A stretch of 64,000 nt of DNA from Diospyros lotus (Eukaryota; Streptophyta; Magnoliopsida; Ericales; Ebenaceae): assembly GCF_014633365.1 (NCBI RefSeq), contig NC_068339.1, forward strand, positions 13,663,925 to 13,727,924, read 5' to 3'. A program made the position numbers and the translations under genes. Position 1 is the stretch's first letter; every line of letters begins with the position of its first letter. Shown here in pieces: positions 50,701-62,650 of this stretch. The notes beneath the pieces were generated by a model. That model was not told where the DNA came from and did no database searches. It worked only from the letters and a program-made list of their open reading frames with translations.

Positions 50701-53700
50701 TGCTTCCATTTTGAAGATTGTATTGATGTATGACGTGTTTTTTTCCCTTAACATCTTTGATGGTGGAGAAATGCTTGTTTTATCTGGTTAAGTTCATGGT
50801 GTTCAGATCCCTTGTACATTTGAGCAACTGTTTGATTGTTTATGAGGACCGATTTATTCTAATGATTCTAATGTAATGAAACAGGTTCGTCAAGTTAGTG
50901 AGAAAATGGTTTTGGAGCAGAAGGCCTATATGTTGTTCTATGTTCGGGACAGAACAAATTTTGCTCCTAAGAAGTCTGTTGATGTTGTTCAGAAAGAGAG
51001 CATGGTTATAAATTCTGCAGGAAGTAAAGGCCATTCAAATTTGAACCATGGGCCAAAGGAAATGGTTCGAAATGTTCCAGTCCACATAAGATCAAATGAT
51101 GTGAACTCTTATTCTGCTGTTGGAACTCAAAAAGATGCAGTTGCTGCTCCACTAGTTCTAATGAAGGAAGCACACTCACTTAAGATGCAAGAAACCTCAG
51201 TTGTCAAAAATGATCCTCCAAATAGGCTCTGTGTTCTGCATCAGAATGGGGGAGAACAAGTAACACAACGGAACCCTGTTAAAGGCTTTGATGATATTCT
51301 TAGTAATGTTGCATTTGCATCAACTAGTTCTAAATTTAAAGAGCGCAAGAAGGAGATTAGTGCAAAGGAAGATCCATGTGATTTGGTTGCAGTAGCAGCT
51401 AATTGCTGTGGCCCCCATAATTCAGCTACCAAGAAAGACCCCAGGATTGGCATTGTGGAGCCAGAAAAATACAAGGATAGAAATATGAACAGAGATCCTA
51501 GTGATTCAGTTGCCATAACACCCAGTTGCAATGGCCATAGTATTTCAGCTGGTGATACTTGTCTCAAATATAAAACATCTCAAAAGGTAATTATTTGGAT
51601 TTTCTGTTCCCTGATAGGCTCCAATATCTTTTACCCCTTGCTGCAGCTTAATAATAATTTGACACAATTGTCATTTCTATTAACATTCACTATGTGAGTT
51701 TCCTTGCAGGAAATTGGTGAAAAGGTATTCAACAAAATTGAACTTACAAGGCCTTTAGACCAGCTGAGCTACGAAAATGGTTGGGTGAGTCCATACTTTT
51801 CTGAGACCTTGATAAAACATTTCATTCCTTGGTCAAGTCTGTTAATTTTTACTTCTTTGTTCCTATAATTGTTCTTTTGTTCTTTCTTTTTAATCAGATA
51901 AATGATTCTTCAAAGAAAGCTGGTCTTGGTGATGGTGGCCAGAGAGTGGAGGTTACTAAACTGGAAGGATTGTCAAGAGTGGGAACCACACATGTTTTAT
52001 TACTCCATGAGGCTCTTGATCCTAAGTCCCAGCCAAAACTGAAGAAAAAGCTTTTGAAATATCATATTGCTGGTGCTCACCTAAGCTCAAGCATCCTTTT
52101 CAGGGCATCCCTACGACTGCAGAAGAAGAAACTCAAAAAGGTTAAAAAACTTAGTCTCAAGATCAAGAATAATATGAAAGAACACTTGCTGGAGGGGAGT
52201 TGTAGTCCAACAGATCTAGGGCCTTCTACATCTGAGGGAGCCAGGACATTTTCTGGCAATTCAATTCACTTCCAAAGAAAAGAGTTGAAATCTGTTTCAA
52301 TTAAGAAAGACAAGAGTGCTAGTGCAAAAAATGCAGTAGTAAAGTCTGGTTATGATTCAGCAGAGGGAGTCCTTAATGGTGAATTTGGACACAGTAGACT
52401 TGGACAGAATGGTGCTGTGCTTGCAACTAACAAACAACATAAGAGTACATCTTTTGCTGGAAGCCAGTTGCACGATCAAGGCTTCGAAGGTTTAAAAGAC
52501 AGTAGAGGAGCCTCTGTGCGAAATGGGTTAATGAATATGCTTACCAGGGGTTTAGAGGAGACAATTGGTGAGTAATTAATTGTCTGGGAATTTTCTACCA
52601 ATGTTTCATATGATTGTTTTTTGTTACACCCAGACTTCATACTTTGAACCAAACATCTGCTGCATAATATCTTGCAATTACTGGGATAATTTTGAATTGA
52701 TAAGATTTCTCCCTCTGTTTGAACTTTAACTGCAGTTGCACATTGGGATGAGATAGAACTACCTTCATCTCATATCGCAGAATCAAGGGACACAGAGACT
52801 ATTAGCATTGGTTACATAGGAGATGAATGGTAAATGCCCTGATCCATTACATTAAAAATTTCCCTTTATATGAAGATCATTAGAATTTTCAATGCAGTTA
52901 TGATGATGGGAAAGTTTGTCCATTTCTTGCAAATTAGAGTATGCAAGGGATCAGTCAGATTAGGCTAAGTTATGCTGTAAGACACATGCATCTCAACCAT
53001 CTTATTGGGTGTTTGGGCTTGAAGAATTTCTTGATGCTTGATCTATTTTGAATAGGTTAATTCAAACCAACATTGTTAAAGTTGAAAATTCTTAGAATTC
53101 TGGGATTGTAATTGAATTTGAGTGAGAGAGTGGGCATGGATCCCCTTGGCATCTCTGCTAAGTTATCAAAATAAAAAAAGAAAACATAAAGAAGTCTGTA
53201 ATAGTCTGTTGTGACTTGTCAACTTTTGATTGTGTTACTTATAGTTGTTTTATATCACAGTGAATTTGATCATGCTATATTATGTCATGCTAGAAAGCAA
53301 GAGTCCATTTAAATGGAATGCCATAAATGCTGAAGATTTTTCATCAATGCAATCTAATTTTTAAATGTTCTTTATTTGGAACATGAATAGTTTGATAAAA
53401 AAGATGGTGTCAAATTGTGGTTGTTAAATGGGAAGTTACGCAAAAAATATTGTCATGTTAAATCTTTTTTTGTCATTTTAATTTGCGTTTCTATAATTTC
53501 TGGCTTGGTCCTTCCAACTCTTTCTAGTTCCCAAGTGTGCGTTATGGTTATCGGATTGCAGTAGCACTTTCTAGCCCCCAGCCTTGGACCAATTACCTTA
53601 CATGGCCAACTTACCTCGTATTTAGCCAAGACATGTCTGTCTTTTTTGTTATTTGGTTGTTTTGTGTCCAGGATTCACTTCTCATTGCCGCCAAATAGCA

Positions 53701-54380
53701 GGGAAAATTCATATCTGTTGAATTGGTGGTGGGGTTTTTTTTTTTTTTTTGCCGGGGGGGCGGGGGCAGGGGTGGGGGCGTGGTTTGTGGTGGAGCCTTG
53801 TGTATGGTTAGCTTTCATATCGCTCTCCACCTCTTCTATACTTTTTCCTTTTTCTTTAAAGCAAGGGGGAGAGCAAGGGAATAAAGCAATGTTCAAATTG
53901 TTCGTCAAAACATACTATGACCATCATGGAAACTATGTTAAGTATTATCACAATGCCGGTGGGGCACAAAATCATAGCTTTGGTGTCTCTGCACTTGGGC
54001 TTTTCACGATTTGCCGAATCTTGACGGCCTGTTAAGGGAACTGATGTTTCATTTGCGGCCTGCCCAACTAGTGTTCTGGTTGCGTGGACTAGTGTATAAT
54101 TTGTGCTGATTTGGTATACTAAATATAAATATTCATGTTTTCTCATTTCTTTTTCTTTCTTTTTCAATAGTCGATGTAGCAAGTGTTTCCTTTCGGTAAC
54201 AAGATTCATCCATCTATTTTTTACCTAAGCAGGGATGAAGAATATGACAGGGGTAAGAGGAAGAAGGTTAGGAGCTCCCAGAATGGCTTTGGTGGAGCAA
54301 ATCCATTCCAGGAAGTTGCAAGCAGGAAGGCCAAGTTGAACCACCACTACATCTCTGGAAACCAACCTTTCAGGATATGA
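41734..54380 (+). CDS. UBP23: Ubiquitin carboxyl-terminal hydrolase, UBP23-like, with an exon-1 frame break
   Basis: Cysteine-protease deubiquitinase of the USP/UBP (C19) family. Eleven exons: 41734-42052, 45708-45822, 47252-47362, 47887-48059, 48190-48516, 49671-49796, 50885-51586, 51710-51784, 51898-52567, 52736-52829, 54233-54380. Catalytic core: Cys in LENLGNTCFLNS (codon 45738-45740), His in HSGHYYCFVR (codon 49737-49739), then WYSLND. Two CxxC pairs (CMQC, CQKC) form the zinc site. A Lys/Ser-rich tail ends near NQPFRI. Read literally from ATG 41734, exon 1 stops at 42031-42033 after 99 codons. The second part of exon 1 (KKADGSEFLDAGLDPEL...) is in the next frame and splices in phase with exon 2. 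One surplus base near the G runs at 41920-41927 explains this. Without it the protein would be 952 aa (Arabidopsis UBP23 is about 860). This may be an assembly error or a real null allele. Confidence 0.88.
43275..43355 (-). repeat. RTE/SINE 3'-tail-like fragment in UBP intron 1
   Basis: The text ggtctagaactcatttagctta...gggattaagg resembles the segment at 49215-49265 and is a degenerate form of a GGGGTCGGCTACATG-type tail that I recall from plant RTE LINEs and dependent SINEs. Confidence 0.3.
43908..44163. mobile_element. MITE in UBP intron 1
   Basis: Terminal inverted repeats of about 36 bp. The left end reads GGGCTTGTTCAGTTGTTGAA and the reverse complement of the right end reads GAGCCCATTTAGTTGTAGAA. 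Both then run into ACATTTTCTAATTTT. The interior repeats the word ttttctaa and its complement, so the RNA would fold strongly. A target duplication was not clear. Confidence 0.65.
46253..46370 (+). repeat. RTE/SINE 3'-tail-like fragment in UBP intron 2
   Basis: (CAA)n followed by tcactagccttaattcccct and aggctgggttggaattctag. This matches the reverse complement of 49205-49290 in outline. Confidence 0.4.
48680..49010 (+). repeat. Diverged tandem duplication in UBP intron 5
   Basis: A block of about 110-130 bp, including ttcaaaaggattttatttt, ttattcaatgacctttctgc and attgagatctattac, appears around 48680-48815 and again around 48845-49005 with many substitutions. Confidence 0.7.
49205..49290 (-). 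repeat. RTE/SINE 3'-tail-like fragment in UBP intron 5
   Basis: On the minus strand it reads CCCACTAGGTGGGGTCAGCT then ACATGAATTCTAGACC. It resembles the common plant tail CCCACTAAGTGGGGTCGGCT, but the simple repeat that would follow is eroded. Confidence 0.45.
50103..50226 (+). repeat. Tandem duplication in UBP intron 6
   Basis: A unit of about 62 bp (accatggcatatctc[c/t]gaga, an A-run, then gttggggcttttaatacaat ggtc) occurs at 50104-50162 and 50168-50223. A partial third echo (atacagtggtctt) follows near 50241. Confidence 0.85.
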
Positions 54381-54743
54381 TGGGTTACATCTCCCCTCCA
54401 ATGCATGAGGAACCCTCCTTTTTTTGACATACTCTTCTACTTCTGTCCGGCGGTTACTGCAGTGCTGATCTCTGAGTACTCTGTGACGGCCAACGAGTTA
54501 CATGGCTTCCAAAGTGTGTTCTTTTTTGTGTTCTTGTTTTAGCAATCTTTGAAGGGGGGCCAGGCCCGTAGGCGGGGTGCCGTTTCTGAGAAACCCCGGT
54601 CCGACGAAATTGTACAAGCTGGGAGCGGTCTTCTTCATTTATTTACGGGATGTATAACCACCCCTTGTATGTTTGTCTGAGGACTGCTAGACAAACACGT
54701 GAAAGTTCTCCAACTGATCCCTTTTGGCCAGTTCTCTACATCA

Positions 54744-54775
<32 letters not shown>

Positions 54776-56820
54776 AATCCCCGGCAAGATGTTGGATGAA
54801 TACAAAATTTTCCTGGGATTATGTTGGGAGCTTAGTTATATATATTATTATTTTTGTTAACTAATTAATGATAGAACTGTATTGAATTTTGTGTTTTCTG
54901 AGTTGCTTGCATATGGCTTATATCACAAGGATGCATGAGACCCAAAGCCATAATTCATTCTCACCACCTCTTCTCTTAAAAGTGTAGTGTAATGCACATG
55001 ATGGATAAGCAAGTTGACCCCATCTAAACACTTCCACAGACGGATTTGAGTTGTAAGAAATGGTTAAAAAAAAAAAAAAGATTTAGTATAAAAATGATTT
55101 GGATGGAGGCACAAATACTTCCAAAAAATTGCATTGTTGGTAATCTTATAAATGCATTTAAGGAGTGTTCGTGTATTTTTTTTGGTATACATTTGGTGTA
55201 TAAGCAAATACTTTTAGTTGTTTATTCACGTAACTTTCTTTTTATCCTTGTGAACTGGGGGGAAGTTATTTTATTGTTGTGATTGTTTTTGTCATAATAG
55301 AAGAAGAATTGCTCTATTGAGTGGGGAAATTCAAAGCATTTATGAGTTTATTATTATTATTACTATTATTATTATTGCTGCATTTAATGTGGAGTGAGTT
55401 ATTTTCCGAACAAAAATTGAAACATGGACTTCACCTTTTTTTGTTTCTATTTCTTTGTTTTAAAATTTTAAAAAATGGAAGTTTAGAATTAAAAATTAAA
55501 AAATAGAAAGCTGAAAGCAACCAAACCAAAGCATGCTTGAAGTTTGAAGCATTGGAATTATTATTATTATATATTCTAATAAGCAATAAGCATTGGGAAT
55601 GATTGTTGTCGTTATTAGTGCTTCTTACAACTTTACGCCATCAACTCATAATTTCCTTCCATTCTCCTTTTTAGATTAAAACTTGCTTAATTGTCGGGCA
55701 ATATCCCAATGATTTACCAATGATAGCAATTATAACATGCATTTCACGAATATCTAAATTGTGGGTAATTATTGTCAAGCATTTTATGAAATTTGTATAT
55801 AAAAAATATAATTAGAAAGACCTAATATTTCCATTTTTATTACAAGTCATTTTAATTAGAAAGACCTAATAAATTTGGTTAATTTATTTTCAGATCTTAA
55901 AATGCAGCGATTTATTTGGTTATTTTTAAAATAATAATTAATTTGACCCCAAAATTAAAATATAATGACTTATTCTGTACTCTGCCTGAATATGATTGAC
56001 TTGCATTATTTATTTTGATTTCTACTTTAAATAAGCAAATTTATCTGTTCAATATTCAATCAATAAAAACATTAGAACTTTGCAAACTTCTCACTACCAA
56101 CGTTTTCTTAGATGAAAAAGAAAAGAAGAAAAAAGTAAATGCTTAAAATAATAGCCTTTTAAGGGATTAGGTTTAAATCAAGTTTTATATAAATTTAATC
56201 TTGAAGTAATCATAATCAACTCTAAAATTTTAGACTTGGAACTGACTCAATTATAAAGTAAAATTAAACTAACACAACCCAATTAAATTTAGATTTTGAT
56301 CAGATTGGATTTGAATTCTAAAAATTTATAAAAAAAATTTAAAATCTAAAACTTAACATATCAAAATATTAAGATTTATAAAATTTACTTTTAACATAAA
56401 TTAGAAAAAGCAACCACTTAAAGTGAAGAAAATGAACTTGACCAAATAGAAGTTAAAGAAGAGGACAACTTTAAAGAACATGAGTTGGCTTGCATTTGGT
56501 TGATGAACTTGATGATCAAACACAAACTTAACCTAATGTCATTAACCTCAAATCAAGTTAAAAATAAAATACAAACTGAATCAACTCAATTATAATATTA
56601 TATTAATTTAATTTGTTTATCAAATGTATCCGAATTCTTGTCACCCAAGCAAATGGTGGCATGGACATGATAATCATGCTAATCTATTGTGTTGCATTAT
56701 GTTGAACATTCATCAAGCACAATCATACTGCTGGCCTATTTGTTCTAAGCATTTTTCACTGTCAATTTTCTCGCCTTCCTATAATACCAGTTCCTCTTCT
56801 CGTGTTCTTAGTTGTTAAGC
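54381..56820. other. UBP 3' region and intergenic space
   Basis: The first 300-450 bases are the likely 3'UTR, with a GC-rich patch at 54545-54640 and an (AAAG)n run at 54743-54777. Beyond this the sequence is AT-rich with short motif-free open frames. The word aattagaaagacctaata occurs at about 55811 and 55855. No further gene is supported. Confidence 0.55.
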
Positions 56821-56920
56821 GCAGAGAAAGAGGCAATTGTGGGAAGACAAGGTAAGCCCTAATTTTCTCTTGGGGCCTGTAAAATTTCTCTACTTTATTG
56901 AGAAACTAACTTGCCCCGGT

Positions 56921-56927
56921 TATATAG
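56921..56927 (+). promoter_or_regulatory. Candidate TATA box of the LRR receptor kinase
   Basis: TATATAG, about 205 bases before the ATG at 57127. A GA-rich stretch near 57065-57082 lies in the presumed leader. An alternative leader exon ending at the donor-like ACAAG|GTAAGC near 56850 cannot be excluded. Confidence 0.35.
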
Positions 56928-57126
56928 TACGCTCAGTAAATTTGGGGTCCAACGATATTGGAAAGACGAATTTCCATTGAATTTCAAATTGACCCATTCA
57001 TCATCTTTTGTTCAAACCCAACCCAATGCATCAGATACACAGATGGTGGTTTTGAAGGTTTAAGGGAAAGAGAGAGAGACAGGGCTTTTTGTACAGTTCT
57101 CTCCCTTTGTTTCTGAGCTCACTGAA

Positions 57127-59697
57127 ATGGGTTTTGGGTTGTTTAGTTCTATTCTTCTTCTGGCACTGTTTTTCAGGCCCCTGGCTTGCCAACAACCCAA
57201 TACTGATGGGTTCTTGGTCTCTGATTTCTTTAAAAAAATGGGGGCTCAGGGTTTCAATTTCTCTGCTCCTGTTTGTACATGGAAAGGCCTATTCTGTGAA
57301 CAAGACAATGTTATTAAGTTGGTAGCTTCTGGCTTAGGTCTATCTGGTTTGGTGCCAGATACCACAATTGGCAAGCTCAAAAACCTTGAATATTTGGATT
57401 TGAGCAATAACAGAATCACTGGTTTACCTTGTGATTTTTGGAGTTTGAGTTCACTGAAAACCCTTAATCTCTCATCTAACCAAATTTCTGGGAATCTCTC
57501 AAGCAACACAGCCAATTTTGGCCTACTTGAGACTTTGGATCTGTCTAGCAACAATTTCTCTGGGAACATCCCTGAAGCTATAGGATCCCTTGCTAGTCTT
57601 GAGGTTCTCAAACTCAATGGCAACTGTTTTGGTTGGAGAATCCCACTGGGGATTCTGAAATGCCATTCTTTGGTTTCAATTGATCTTTCATCAAATCAGC
57701 TGAATGACAGCCTCCCTGATGGTTTTGGTGCTGCATTTCCTAAGCTCAAATACTTGAACCTTGCTGGGAACGAGATTGGTGGCCAGGCTTCTGCTTTGGC
57801 AGGGATGGGATCAATCAGATACCTTAACATTTCGCGCAACCGGCTTCAGGGTTCTGTAGTTGCTCTTTCTCAGGAGCCATTGGAGGTTATCGACCTGAGC
57901 GGGAACCGGTTTGAGGGTCACATTTCTCAGGTACTTTTCAATTCTAGCTTCAATTGGTCTCATTTGGTTTACTTAGACTTGTCTGATAATCGTCTTGGTG
58001 GAGAGATTTCTGGTTACCTGAACGAAGCCCAGAATCTGAAGCACCTTAGTCTTGCATGTAATCTATTTTCTGCACAAGCATTCCCAGAAATTGGTATGCT
58101 CTCTGGCTTGGAGTACTTGAATTTGTCTACAACTAACCTTGTTCATCATATTCCTGCTGAAATTTCAGAATTAATTAACTTGAGGTTGCTAGATGTGTCC
58201 AAAAATCACCTCAGTGGCCAATTTCCTCTCTTGAACATGAATAGCCTCCAATTTCTTGATGTTTCCTATAACAATTTGAGTGGGGAAATCCCATCATCGC
58301 TCTTGAGAGAGCTCCAGTGGATGAAGAAGTTCAACTTCTCCTACAACAACCTAACCCTTTGCGCTTCAGAATTTTCGATACAAACCCTCCAAATGGCCTT
58401 CATTGGGTCACTGAATAGTTGTCCAATTGCTGCAAACCCAAATCTTTTCAGAAGGAAAGCTCCCAAACATAGGGGCCCCAAGCTAGCTCTGGTCTTAACC
58501 ATCTCATTGCCTGCTTTGATTCTGGGGCTGCTATTTTTCACCTTTGGTTGCCGAAGTAAAACTAGAACACGGGCAGGGAATCAGACATCTTGCAAAGAAC
58601 AACAAAATATGTTCGGACCCTTCACCTTCCAGACCGATTCTACCACATGGGTAGCTGATGTTAAGGTTGCGCAGTCTGTCCCAGTAGTAATTTTTGAGAA
58701 GCCATTGTTGAGTTTGACATTTGCAGACCTCTTGTCTGCAACTTCATATTTTGACCGCGACACATTGTTGGCCCAAGGGAGATTTGGGCCGGTCTATAGA
58801 GGATATCTACGGGGTGGAATTCATGTAGCTGTCAAAGTCTTGGTCCATGGCCCGACCATGACTGACCCAGAAGCTGCAAGAGGGCTCGAGCATCTTGGTC
58901 GAATCAGACATCCTAATCTTATCCCTTTAATTGGATACTGCTTAGCAGGCGACGTAAGAATTGCAATTTATGATTACATGGAGAATGACACTCTACAAAC
59001 TCTGCTCCATGACTTGCCACACGCGGTCCAAATGGTGGAAGATTGGAGCACAGATAGTTGGGGAGAAGATGACAATGACGGCATTCAAAATGAAGGGGGG
59101 TTTGAAGGGTTGCTGACGGCTTGGAGATTTAGGCACAAAATCGCACTTGGCACTGCCCGCGCCCTGGCATTTCTCCATCACGGATGCTCGCCTCCTATAA
59201 TTCACAGGGACATCAAAGCTACTAGTATTTACATCGACTCTGAGTTAGAGCCAAGATTGTGTGATTTTGGACTGTCCAAGATCTTCGGGAACAGCTTGGA
59301 TGACGACGATGATGAAATTGCTTATGGATCAGCCGGGTACGTGCCACCAGAGTTTCTTCAGCCAGCAAGCGATTCCCCAAAGAATTTCACTCCGAAATAT
59401 GATGTTTATGGATTTGGAGTGCTTCTGCTCGAGCTCATTACTGGGAAGAAGCCGGTTGAAGATGAGTATTGGGATGAGGAGGAAACCACGAATCTGGTCG
59501 GTTGGGTGAGAGGGCTGGTCAGGAAGAAGCAGGGATGGCGAGCTATCGATCCAAAACTTCGAGGAACGGGATCAGAGGCACAAATGGAGGAAGCATTGAT
59601 GATTGGATATCTATGCACAGCTGATCTCCCCTCGAAGCGCCCAAGCATGCACCAGGTGGTTGGACTTCTCAAGGATATTGAACCAGCTCCACTGTAA
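57127..59697 (+). CDS. LRR receptor-like protein kinase, At2g24230 type
   Basis: Plasma-membrane LRR receptor-like kinase, intronless, 856 aa. A signal peptide spans residues 1-21 (hydrophobic [16 protein letters not shown]...AC). An N-terminal cap pair follows (C50, C57 in [11 protein letters not shown]). About 14-15 leucine-rich repeats cover residues 63-410 with repeated LxxLDLSxNxxxG. One membrane helix lies at about 454-473 ([21 protein letters not shown]). The cytoplasmic kinase domain runs from about 540 to 850: glycine loop [10 protein letters not shown] (550-559), VAVK with K570, HRDIK (693-697), DFG (713-715), PPEF in place of APE (740-743) and [18 protein letters not shown]. Two usual catalytic residues look replaced: the Asn of HRDxKxxN is S700, and the position of the alpha-C Glu is G586. 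Ligand and substrate are unknown. Text such as [30 protein letters not shown] and [11 protein letters not shown] matches this family as I recall it. Confidence 0.92.
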   Translation: MGFGLFSSILLLALFFRPLACQQPNTDGFLVSDFFKKMGAQGFNFSAPVCTWKGLFCEQDNVIKLVASGLGLSGLVPDTTIGKLKNLEYLDLSNNRITGLPCDFWSLSSLKTLNLSSNQISGNLSSNTANFGLLETLDLSSNNFSGNIPEAIGSLASLEVLKLNGNCFGWRIPLGILKCHSLVSIDLSSNQLNDSLPDGFGAAFPKLKYLNLAGNEIGGQASALAGMGSIRYLNISRNRLQGSVVALSQEPLEVIDLSGNRFEGHISQVLFNSSFNWSHLVYLDLSDNRLGGEISGYLNEAQNLKHLSLACNLFSAQAFPEIGMLSGLEYLNLSTTNLVHHIPAEISELINLRLLDVSKNHLSGQFPLLNMNSLQFLDVSYNNLSGEIPSSLLRELQWMKKFNFSYNNLTLCASEFSIQTLQMAFIGSLNSCPIAANPNLFRRKAPKHRGPKLALVLTISLPALILGLLFFTFGCRSKTRTRAGNQTSCKEQQNMFGPFTFQTDSTTWVADVKVAQSVPVVIFEKPLLSLTFADLLSATSYFDRDTLLAQGRFGPVYRGYLRGGIHVAVKVLVHGPTMTDPEAARGLEHLGRIRHPNLIPLIGYCLAGDVRIAIYDYMENDTLQTLLHDLPHAVQMVEDWSTDSWGEDDNDGIQNEGGFEGLLTAWRFRHKIALGTARALAFLHHGCSPPIIHRDIKATSIYIDSELEPRLCDFGLSKIFGNSLDDDDDEIAYGSAGYVPPEFLQPASDSPKNFTPKYDVYGFGVLLLELITGKKPVEDEYWDEEETTNLVGWVRGLVRKKQGWRAIDPKLRGTGSEAQMEEALMIGYLCTADLPSKRPSMHQVVGLLKDIEPAPL

Positions 59698-60970
59698 TCT
59701 GTACTACTAGTGTTATTATGCATGAGCTGATCAGAAATCTGGACCACTTTTTCTTGCATTTTCCGGGAATTCTTTCTGAAATGCCCGCCCAGCATCCTCA
59801 CCTGAGACACTCCCCTGGCACAATAGTTAGATCAAATTGATTCACACAGTTAACAGAGTCACTGTATTTGCATCTGAAATCATACTGTACATTGAGTGTT
59901 ATAAAAGCTTGGAGCTCACCACTCCACCTACCCATTTCAAAAATTAAAAAAAAAAAAAAAATCTACTCAAATTATGAACACCCTTAGCGTAAATGCTTCA
60001 AACAAATAGGCAAAAACAAAATAATTTTGTGCATGATGATGATCGTTCAACGTATTAAGATACTACAACATAATAGATTCACATCATTAATCATTATCAT
60101 GCTCAGTTGTTCATGCCACCCCATTTAAAGCCCATTATTTAATTTTATTTTTGTTCATCGAAGTAAATGATGGTTTTGAGAATTTCAAAAATTTCTAATC
60201 GTTTATAAATTAATTCAAAAGTTAACAGATCAATTTGTTGTTGTAAATTAGAAATCAAAATAAATCATACAACTCAATAATAAGGGGGAAAAAAAGCTCA
60301 TTTTGATAATTAAAATCAATTTTTAATACTCACGTAATTATAATTATTTCTTCAATGAATTAACAACATTTCTTTATAAATTATTAACTACTTTTTAAAA
60401 ATTATAAACATTTTTGTTATGTGTGACAAGTATTTATAGTTTTTTCTAAAAAAAATAGTTGATAAGTTATGAATAAATGTTATTAATTTATTAAAGATAT
60501 ACTTATAGTTCTATAAATATTAAAAATTGAAAGATCATCCAAGAGGAGATGAATTGAGTGTTTTGAATAAATTTGTACTATATTAAAGAAAAAATCCATT
60601 TTAATTGATTTGTAATAATATTTTCTTCAACTCTTCTTCAACATAAAAGATACAGCACATCAATATAAAATTATATGAACTAAACTATCATTCATAAATA
60701 TTATCCAAACATATTTTAGATATAAAATATATACATATAGAACAATTATTGCATTTAAAAGGAGTGATAAAGACACTAATATGATTTCACCTTATAAGGA
60801 ATACTTTTCTTTTCTAAAATTTATCTTTAATTTTAACAATAAACATATGCATTTGAAAAGTTTGTATGAGAGCAGTGGTGTTAAAGATCTTTTCATGTTT
60901 GCAATGAAAACTGAAACTATTATGTTGGATATTGATGAACTAAATTTAAATGAAAAAATATTGTATGACA
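59698..60970. other. LRR kinase 3' region and AT-rich intergenic space
   Basis: Probable 3'UTR to about 59940, then AT-rich sequence. A 64-residue open frame at 60781-60975 has no recognisable family. Confidence 0.5.
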
Positions 60971-60989
60971 GATAAAAATAATATCATTA

Positions 60990-62650
60990 AAAATAAGAAG
61001 TAAACTATAAAAACACAACATTTTTGAATGGTTCAGCCAACAAGCCTAGTTTACTGACTTAACTCAGTAAAAATTTTGAAAATATTCACCGAAGGATTTT
61101 AGTTTTTAGGGATCAACTATAACCCATACGTAGTTTTTACAGATTCAACTAAAATTTTTACTTTTCATGGGTTAAGTAGGAATCCCAACTTTTACGTGAG
61201 CAATTGTAATATCTATTTTTATAAGCTAAGTAGTAACCTCTGCTTTTACAGGCTAAACAATAACCTCAATAGTTGGTTTTTTCATTCTAAACTCAGACAC
61301 AATCATTGCTTTTCAAGGATAAGGCATAACCTTTTACAAGTTTTAGAAAAATTGTGAAATGATTTCTTAAGAGAAAAATATGAGATAATACACTGAATAC
61401 ATATTCTTTTAAATAAAAGAGAATTACAAGATATAAATGAATAAAACACTCAATTCTCTTGTTTCTAATTTTTGATTTAAGAAAATCTTTCATAAGCATT
61501 GACTAGATAATGACTTAAAGTGAAGAAAAATGAAGTGAAGAAATTAAGATGAGCATGAAGGACTTATCACTCAAGCAGTGAACTTTGACTTGAAAGGAAT
61601 TAAGCTTTGTTGCGTTTGGGTTTAGATTGGCTCAACATTACTTGGACATCATAAACATGTTCTCTTGCAACATTTGGTCTTTTATAAAAGCTTTTAGACT
61701 TGAGTTTTGCCTTGATACCTGTACATACTTACAATTTCTTTTAATTTGATTGATAACAGTCAAATTAGTTAAGAAAAATATGTATCATATTAAGATAAAG
61801 CATTTTGCACTGATACATAAACATATTTATCATCTTGTTATAAGATAACATATAATTAGACTTCTTAAAATAAAAAGATAAAGCTCAAACAATGAAAACA
61901 ATGCTTTCTTTTTTCTCTTGAGTAACGACTATATTTTTTAAAATTTGTCAATCGATACTCAACTATCGTATAGACTTACTCAACTAATATAACATCTTTC
62001 TCGATTAGATTTTTTATATAATCAATTATATGGAGGACTTACTTGAGTGTGATAAAGTCATTACTTGACTAACTCAAAAGCCACGAAGACTTTGCATTAT
62101 TCACTCGATTAGAAGGCTAAAATTACTCAACTAACATAAAACTTCACTTGAGTGCCAACATTGATTACTCGATTGCATTTAGATCCAGAGACTTAGCCAG
62201 AGACAAATCTATTTTTACTCGACTAATACATATATTTACTCGATTTATAAAATACATTAGTCGACTTAAAAATAAGCTTTACTTGAGTAAAAAGATGCTC
62301 AAATTACATAGCTTCAGAGATACTCAATTTTTCAAAAAAGCTCACTCGAGTGATGAAAAATCCTTACTTGATTTCAAAAGCACTACCATACTCAATTTAA
62401 GATAACAAAACATTATATAACATACTCGAGTAGAAACTTATGATAGTCGATTGAACCAATTCATATATTCGGCTGTTTTTGAAAGAATGCTGAGTGATAC
62501 TAGATTGATTATATCAAGAAATTTTTTCATACTTAGTTGATTTTCATAAAGATTTTTCTCACAGATTTTATAACATACTCGACTAATATATAAACATACT
62601 TGAATATTTTGAAATTATCGTTCTTAAAAGAGGAATAAGATGTTTTGAAA
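60990..62650. mobile_element. LTR-retrotransposon-like sequence with repeated ACTCGA words
   Basis: At 61030-61330 there are repeated phrases of the type 'tttttacag..taagtagtaacc', and at 61940-62620 more than a dozen variants of actcgactaa/actcgagta/ttacttgag. Both styles are familiar from plant LTRs. Together with the copia integrase at 63660 this suggests an LTR region, but no TG...CA ends or primer-binding site could be fixed. Confidence 0.4.

Noticed and set aside
53646..54035. 129-residue frame in UBP intron 10
   Set aside because: It lies between good splice sites at 52830 and 54232, begins without ATG and crosses T and G homopolymers.
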